64,000 nucleotides of DNA from Mactra quadrangularis (lineage: Eukaryota > Mollusca > Bivalvia > Venerida > Mactridae), in the NCBI GenBank assembly GCA_025267735.1, contig CM046301.1:13762190-13826189 (forward strand), in the 5' to 3' direction. The translations under genes were made by a program, and so were the position numbers. The notes below the pieces were generated by a model. That model was not told where the DNA came from and did no database searches. It saw only the letters and a list, made by a program, of their open reading frames with translations. Below are positions 61,157 to 64,000 of this stretch, piece by piece. The first letter of the stretch is position 1. Every line of letters begins with the position of its first letter.

Positions 61157-61605
61157 ACGGTGACATGGAGATATATTTAAAATTTACATGCGCACGCAAT
61201 AACGTTGACGTGGCCACGCAGTAGCTATTACCTGCACACGCAATAACGTTTACATGGCCATGTAATAGCTTTACGTGCGCACACAGTAGCTTTTAAGTGC
61301 GCACGCAATAACTTTTACGTAGCCACGCAATAGCTTTATGTGCGCACTTTATAATTGACCAATGAGAGTTGTCGAAATTGGTGGCCATTTTGTTGGGTGT
61401 GCGCACGTACAGCTATTGCGTGGCCACATAAACATTATTGCGTGCACACGTAATAGCTACTGTGTGCGCACGTACAGCTATTGCTTGGCCACATAAACGT
61501 TGTGTGCGCACATAATAGCTACTGCGTATGCACGTACAGCTATTGCGTGGCCACATAAACGTTATTGCGTGCGCACGTAAATTTTAAATATTTCTCCATG
61601 TCACC
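61157..61605. mobile_element. Large palindromic fold-back element with GCGCACG units
   Basis: The outer arms GGTGACATGGAGATATATTT and AAATATTTCTCCATGTCACC are inverted. Inside each arm, words such as GCGCACGCAATAACG, GTGGCCACGCAATAGCT and TGCGCACGTACAGCTATTG repeat in mirrored order. The centre (about 61350-61400) is unique and holds ACCAATGAGAG. Unusually GC- and CpG-rich for this window. No open frame. Confidence 0.8.
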
Positions 61606-61639
61606 TCTATGCCACCGTTAAAAAACAGACTATACCATT

Positions 61640-61885
61640 TTATTTTAGACCTTTCATACCTTCATGATCTATGATATAAGGTACAGTAATGGATGGTAAA
61701 TGTGGTGAGTATATAATCTCCATATCTCTTATAACAGTCTCTAACCTACATTGTACACTGTCTTGATGTATACTCACTACTCTAGGAGTACGGGATAACA
61801 TTAGTCTTGTTGTGACATGATTAGACCAGGTCAGACCTAGTGATGGTATTAATTGTTTACCTTCACTCTTCATTGAACTTGTTAC
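61640..61885 (-). CDS. XRCC3: XRCC3 (RAD51 paralogue), last coding exon
   Basis: The 81 codons plus stop follow acceptor TTTTTACAG; phase 0. The protein starts VTSSMKSEG, continues LIPSLGLTWSNHVTTRLMLSR and ends IIYSPHLPSITVPYIIDHEGMKGLK. This matches the C-terminal part of XRCC3, where NQVT is followed by SPALGITWANQ, SAPHLPP and Y.I..EGVRG. XRCC3 pairs with RAD51C in the CX3 complex acting in homologous recombination. Upstream exons with the Walker motifs lie beyond the right edge. AATAAA overlaps the stop codon on the minus strand, but whether it is used is unknown. Confidence 0.85.
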   Translation of the reverse strand, partial: VTSSMKSEGKQLIPSLGLTWSNHVTTRLMLSRTPRVVSIHQDSVQCRLETVIRDMEIIYSPHLPSITVPYIIDHEGMKGLK

Positions 61886-62087
61886 CTGTAAAAATATATG
61901 AAGAGTGAATTCCACTGTAAGGACCATCTTGTGAATCATACAATTTTTGAAGATTTTTTCTATAGTCCCAAATGCTTAATTTAAGAAGAAAAAAGGTCAG
62001 GAATATTAAGACCATAACTTTTGTGGTCTTTATTGTCTGACTTAACTGTTCTATGAAATTTCTTTTACTGATTGGAAAATAATAATC

Positions 62088-62161
62088 GAGGGTTGCCAGC
62101 AAGACTGTAGTAAGTGCATTGCGTATAAGAGCAAGTTACTACAGTCTTGCTGGCAACCCTC
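62088..62161. repeat. Perfect 26-bp hairpin repeat
   Basis: GAGGGTTGCCAGCAAGACTG plus TAGTAA at 62088-62113 is exactly mirrored at 62136-62161, with a 22-base loop. A diverged copy lies at about 41699-41775, so it is a small mobile fold-back and not a unique structure. It lies in the XRCC3 intron. Confidence 0.85.
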
Positions 62162-62209
62162 AAATTCTTTGGTAAATGAAGCTGGAAAGATGTTTTGGTA
62201 ATTTTTTTG

Positions 62210-62395
62210 CAACTGTCAGTGGCACATACATCCACCCCGATTATTTAAATACTTGATATTCGTTTGATAATTCCAGTACATAAATATTTTTATCAATATT
62301 GAGTACAGAAGTACAGTAGTGAGTATTTATCTAACAAATATAAAGTATTAAAATCAGCAGTGTTTATGTATGACCCACTGACTGTAGACTAAAAC
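62210..62395. repeat. Diverged fold-back, AACTGTCAGTGG type
   Basis: GCAACTGTCAGTGGCACATA and TATGTATGACCCACTGACTG form the arms, as in the 2450-2712 family. Confidence 0.5.
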
Positions 62396-62704
62396 TTATC
62401 AATACAGAGCAATCAAGACAAACTTATACAAACATACACAATACAACATTCAATACAGAGTACAATATACAGAATTTACTGCTTATTCTTATTTTATAAT
62501 AATTATGTACCATTCTCATATCTAGGAAAACTGAGTACAGGCATGCACATTTCTTATTTATTAAGAACCAATGAAAATATGAGTTACGATATTATGATTA
62601 TACAAGGACATAAGAAATCATCAATATCTATAAAACCAAGACTGCAAAATTTGTCATAAATATTATCAACTAGTGTCACGGTATTTACCTGATGGGGAGG
62701 AGGA

Positions 62705-62830
62705 TACATAAGCGGCTTGATAGCTCAATCGGGAGAGCACTAGTCTTGTCCTGAAAGCGAGGAGTACCAGGTTCTAGTCTAAGTTATGCTGCATGTTTTT
62801 CTCACCCTGTGACACCCACATTCTCCAAAA
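62705..62830 (+). mobile_element. tRNA-derived SINE head
   Basis: GATAGCTCAATCGGGAGAGC is a good A box (one mismatch) and GGTTCTAGTC a worn B box. The acceptor stem pairs poorly (mostly G-T), so this is a decayed tRNA-derived repeat and not a working tRNA gene. Confidence 0.5.
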
Positions 62831-62948
62831 ATAGGAAATATACTCCTTCAGAAGTTTCAACATTCACTTACCGAAACTTCTTAGTACCCGATTTCCACAT
62901 GGGAGGAAATTTTGATTTTTAACACATCCGATTATTAAATATATACTC

Positions 62949-63547
62949 GAACCCCATTGTATCGATCTATCCATTGTATCGTGCTATTTATTGATCTCCC
63001 GATATTTTGATTGCAACGCTACCTGCCGATTGTTTACAACGTTAACTAGGTCAAATTTACTGTTGCATGGCTTTTGATAGAATTTTACGATGGAAACATG
63101 TCTATAGTGGCATTTTTTGCATGATTTCTCCATTTATCCTCGTTTTTCTGCATGTTTCTGAAAGTTTCTTGTGTAAGATCCTATAAAACCCACCTCTGAT
63201 GTCTTAATCAGCTTCCCTTTAAATGATTAATAATATTTTAAGAGAGAGGGACTCTGTCAGTAAGTCAACAGTTGTAAGCACTAAAACAACTCTGGCCTTC
63301 CATATTTGTGAACTGTTTTCCCACTATGCATCGATACAATGGCGTGACGTAATATTTCCCTCAGACTTACCCCCCTTGTGTATATTGACAAGTTATTTGC
63401 CGAAATTAAAACTTATTGAAGAAACTTTGATATAACTGGATTAAATGGACATTAAAGACAATTGAAATGCAGAAATAACAAGATAAATGATTTATTTTGT
63501 TTTGAAATTTGATGTTTACAATTAAGTAGATCGATACAATGGGGTTC
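62949..63547. mobile_element. DNA transposon remnant with GAACCCCATTGTATCGATC ends
   Basis: The 21-bp inverted ends GAACCCCATTGTATCGATCT(A) at 62949-62969 and 63527-63547 are perfect. The 600-bp interior has no transposase frame; the word CATCGATACAATGG recurs inside at about 63328. Probably a non-autonomous Tc1/pogo-like element. Confidence 0.7.
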
Positions 63548-63559
63548 CAGGCTAGGTGT

Positions 63560-63958
63560 ATAGGACCATACTGTCAAAACAAGTGTCAATTGCATGCATG
63601 GTTTTCATGCTAATATATCAATGCAAAACAAATATTTTTCTGCATAAGAGTTGAAAAGCAAAAATGAAAAGATTTCTAATTGCTATGATTTAACAGAAAA
63701 ATAGCAATTAGAAATCTAATCTCTGCAGAAGACCCACTGCCTTGCATAAGACCTATTGCAATTCCTCGTTCTAGTAGCAAAACTTTTTAATGTGCATACC
63801 AACACACTAATGATTGTCACCAAAACTGACCACATGAGATTTTTGCATGAAAAGCATGTTCCCATTTCCGCTTTTCAACACAAACACGGCTAACAAGTTT
63901 GGCATCAAAAGATTAAAAAGTATGAAAACCATGCAAGCAGACGACAGTATGGTCCTAT
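63560..63958. mobile_element. MITE with ATAGGACCATACTGTC ends
   Basis: ATAGGACCATACTGTC at 63560-63575 is perfectly inverted at 63943-63958. Inner words GCATGGTTTTCAT and ATGAAAACCATGC add to the arms. A solo right end is at about 14757-14805. Confidence 0.7.
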
Positions 63959-64000
63959 TCACATTTCAATTATGTATTTGGACTTAAATAATGAAAAATA

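Noticed and set aside
62705..62785. Possible tRNA gene
   Set aside because: The A box is good, but the B box is worn and the acceptor arm does not form Watson-Crick pairs; it continues into SINE-like sequence.

Overview
The window is animal nuclear DNA: AT-rich, with short exons split by long introns and a dense load of short interspersed repeats. The repeat types point to a bivalve mollusc, probably a clam-like heterodont: tRNA-derived SINEs with a GGGTTTAACGCCGTA tail, and elements combining a GTCC-type microsatellite, a tandem core of about 150 bp and a terminal hairpin. The taxon is my inference; the gene models come from the sequence.

Layout. (1) 854-1752 (+) is the last coding exon of an acidic, arginine/serine-rich (splicing-factor-like) protein that I cannot name. 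Its probable 3' UTR and about 12 kb of gene-free, repeat-filled DNA follow. (2) 15679-20702 (-) is a complete five-coding-exon gene for the actin maturation protease ACTMAP (C19orf54 family), 399 aa, with catalytic Cys and His exons both recognisable. (3) 22870-59766 (+) is a complete 23-exon gene for mitochondrial isoleucyl-tRNA synthetase (IARS2), 986 aa. All exon phases join and no internal stop is seen. ACTMAP and IARS2 are divergent and probably share a promoter region. (4) 61640-61885 (-) is the last coding exon of the RAD51 paralogue XRCC3, tail-to-tail with IARS2; the rest of that gene lies beyond the right edge.

The genes look like ordinary unrelated housekeeping neighbours: actin N-terminal processing, mitochondrial translation and homologous recombination. 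The unusual content is in introns and spacers. At least four non-autonomous repeat families share one design: a 5' block with a sub-terminal inverted repeat, usually a microsatellite, a single or tandem core of about 150 bp, the matching inverted repeat, a short hairpin, and a terminal CTTGTT. This resembles Helentron-associated elements (HINE/DINE-1, bivalve 'pearl'). Two such elements stand head-to-head in IARS2 intron 12 and form an inverted repeat of several kilobases. IARS2 also carries decayed copies of its own exon pieces: two after the stop codon, two before exon 15, and a 41-bp minisatellite that repeats the exon 11 splice donor. I found no prokaryote-type system, CRISPR array or intact autonomous transposon.
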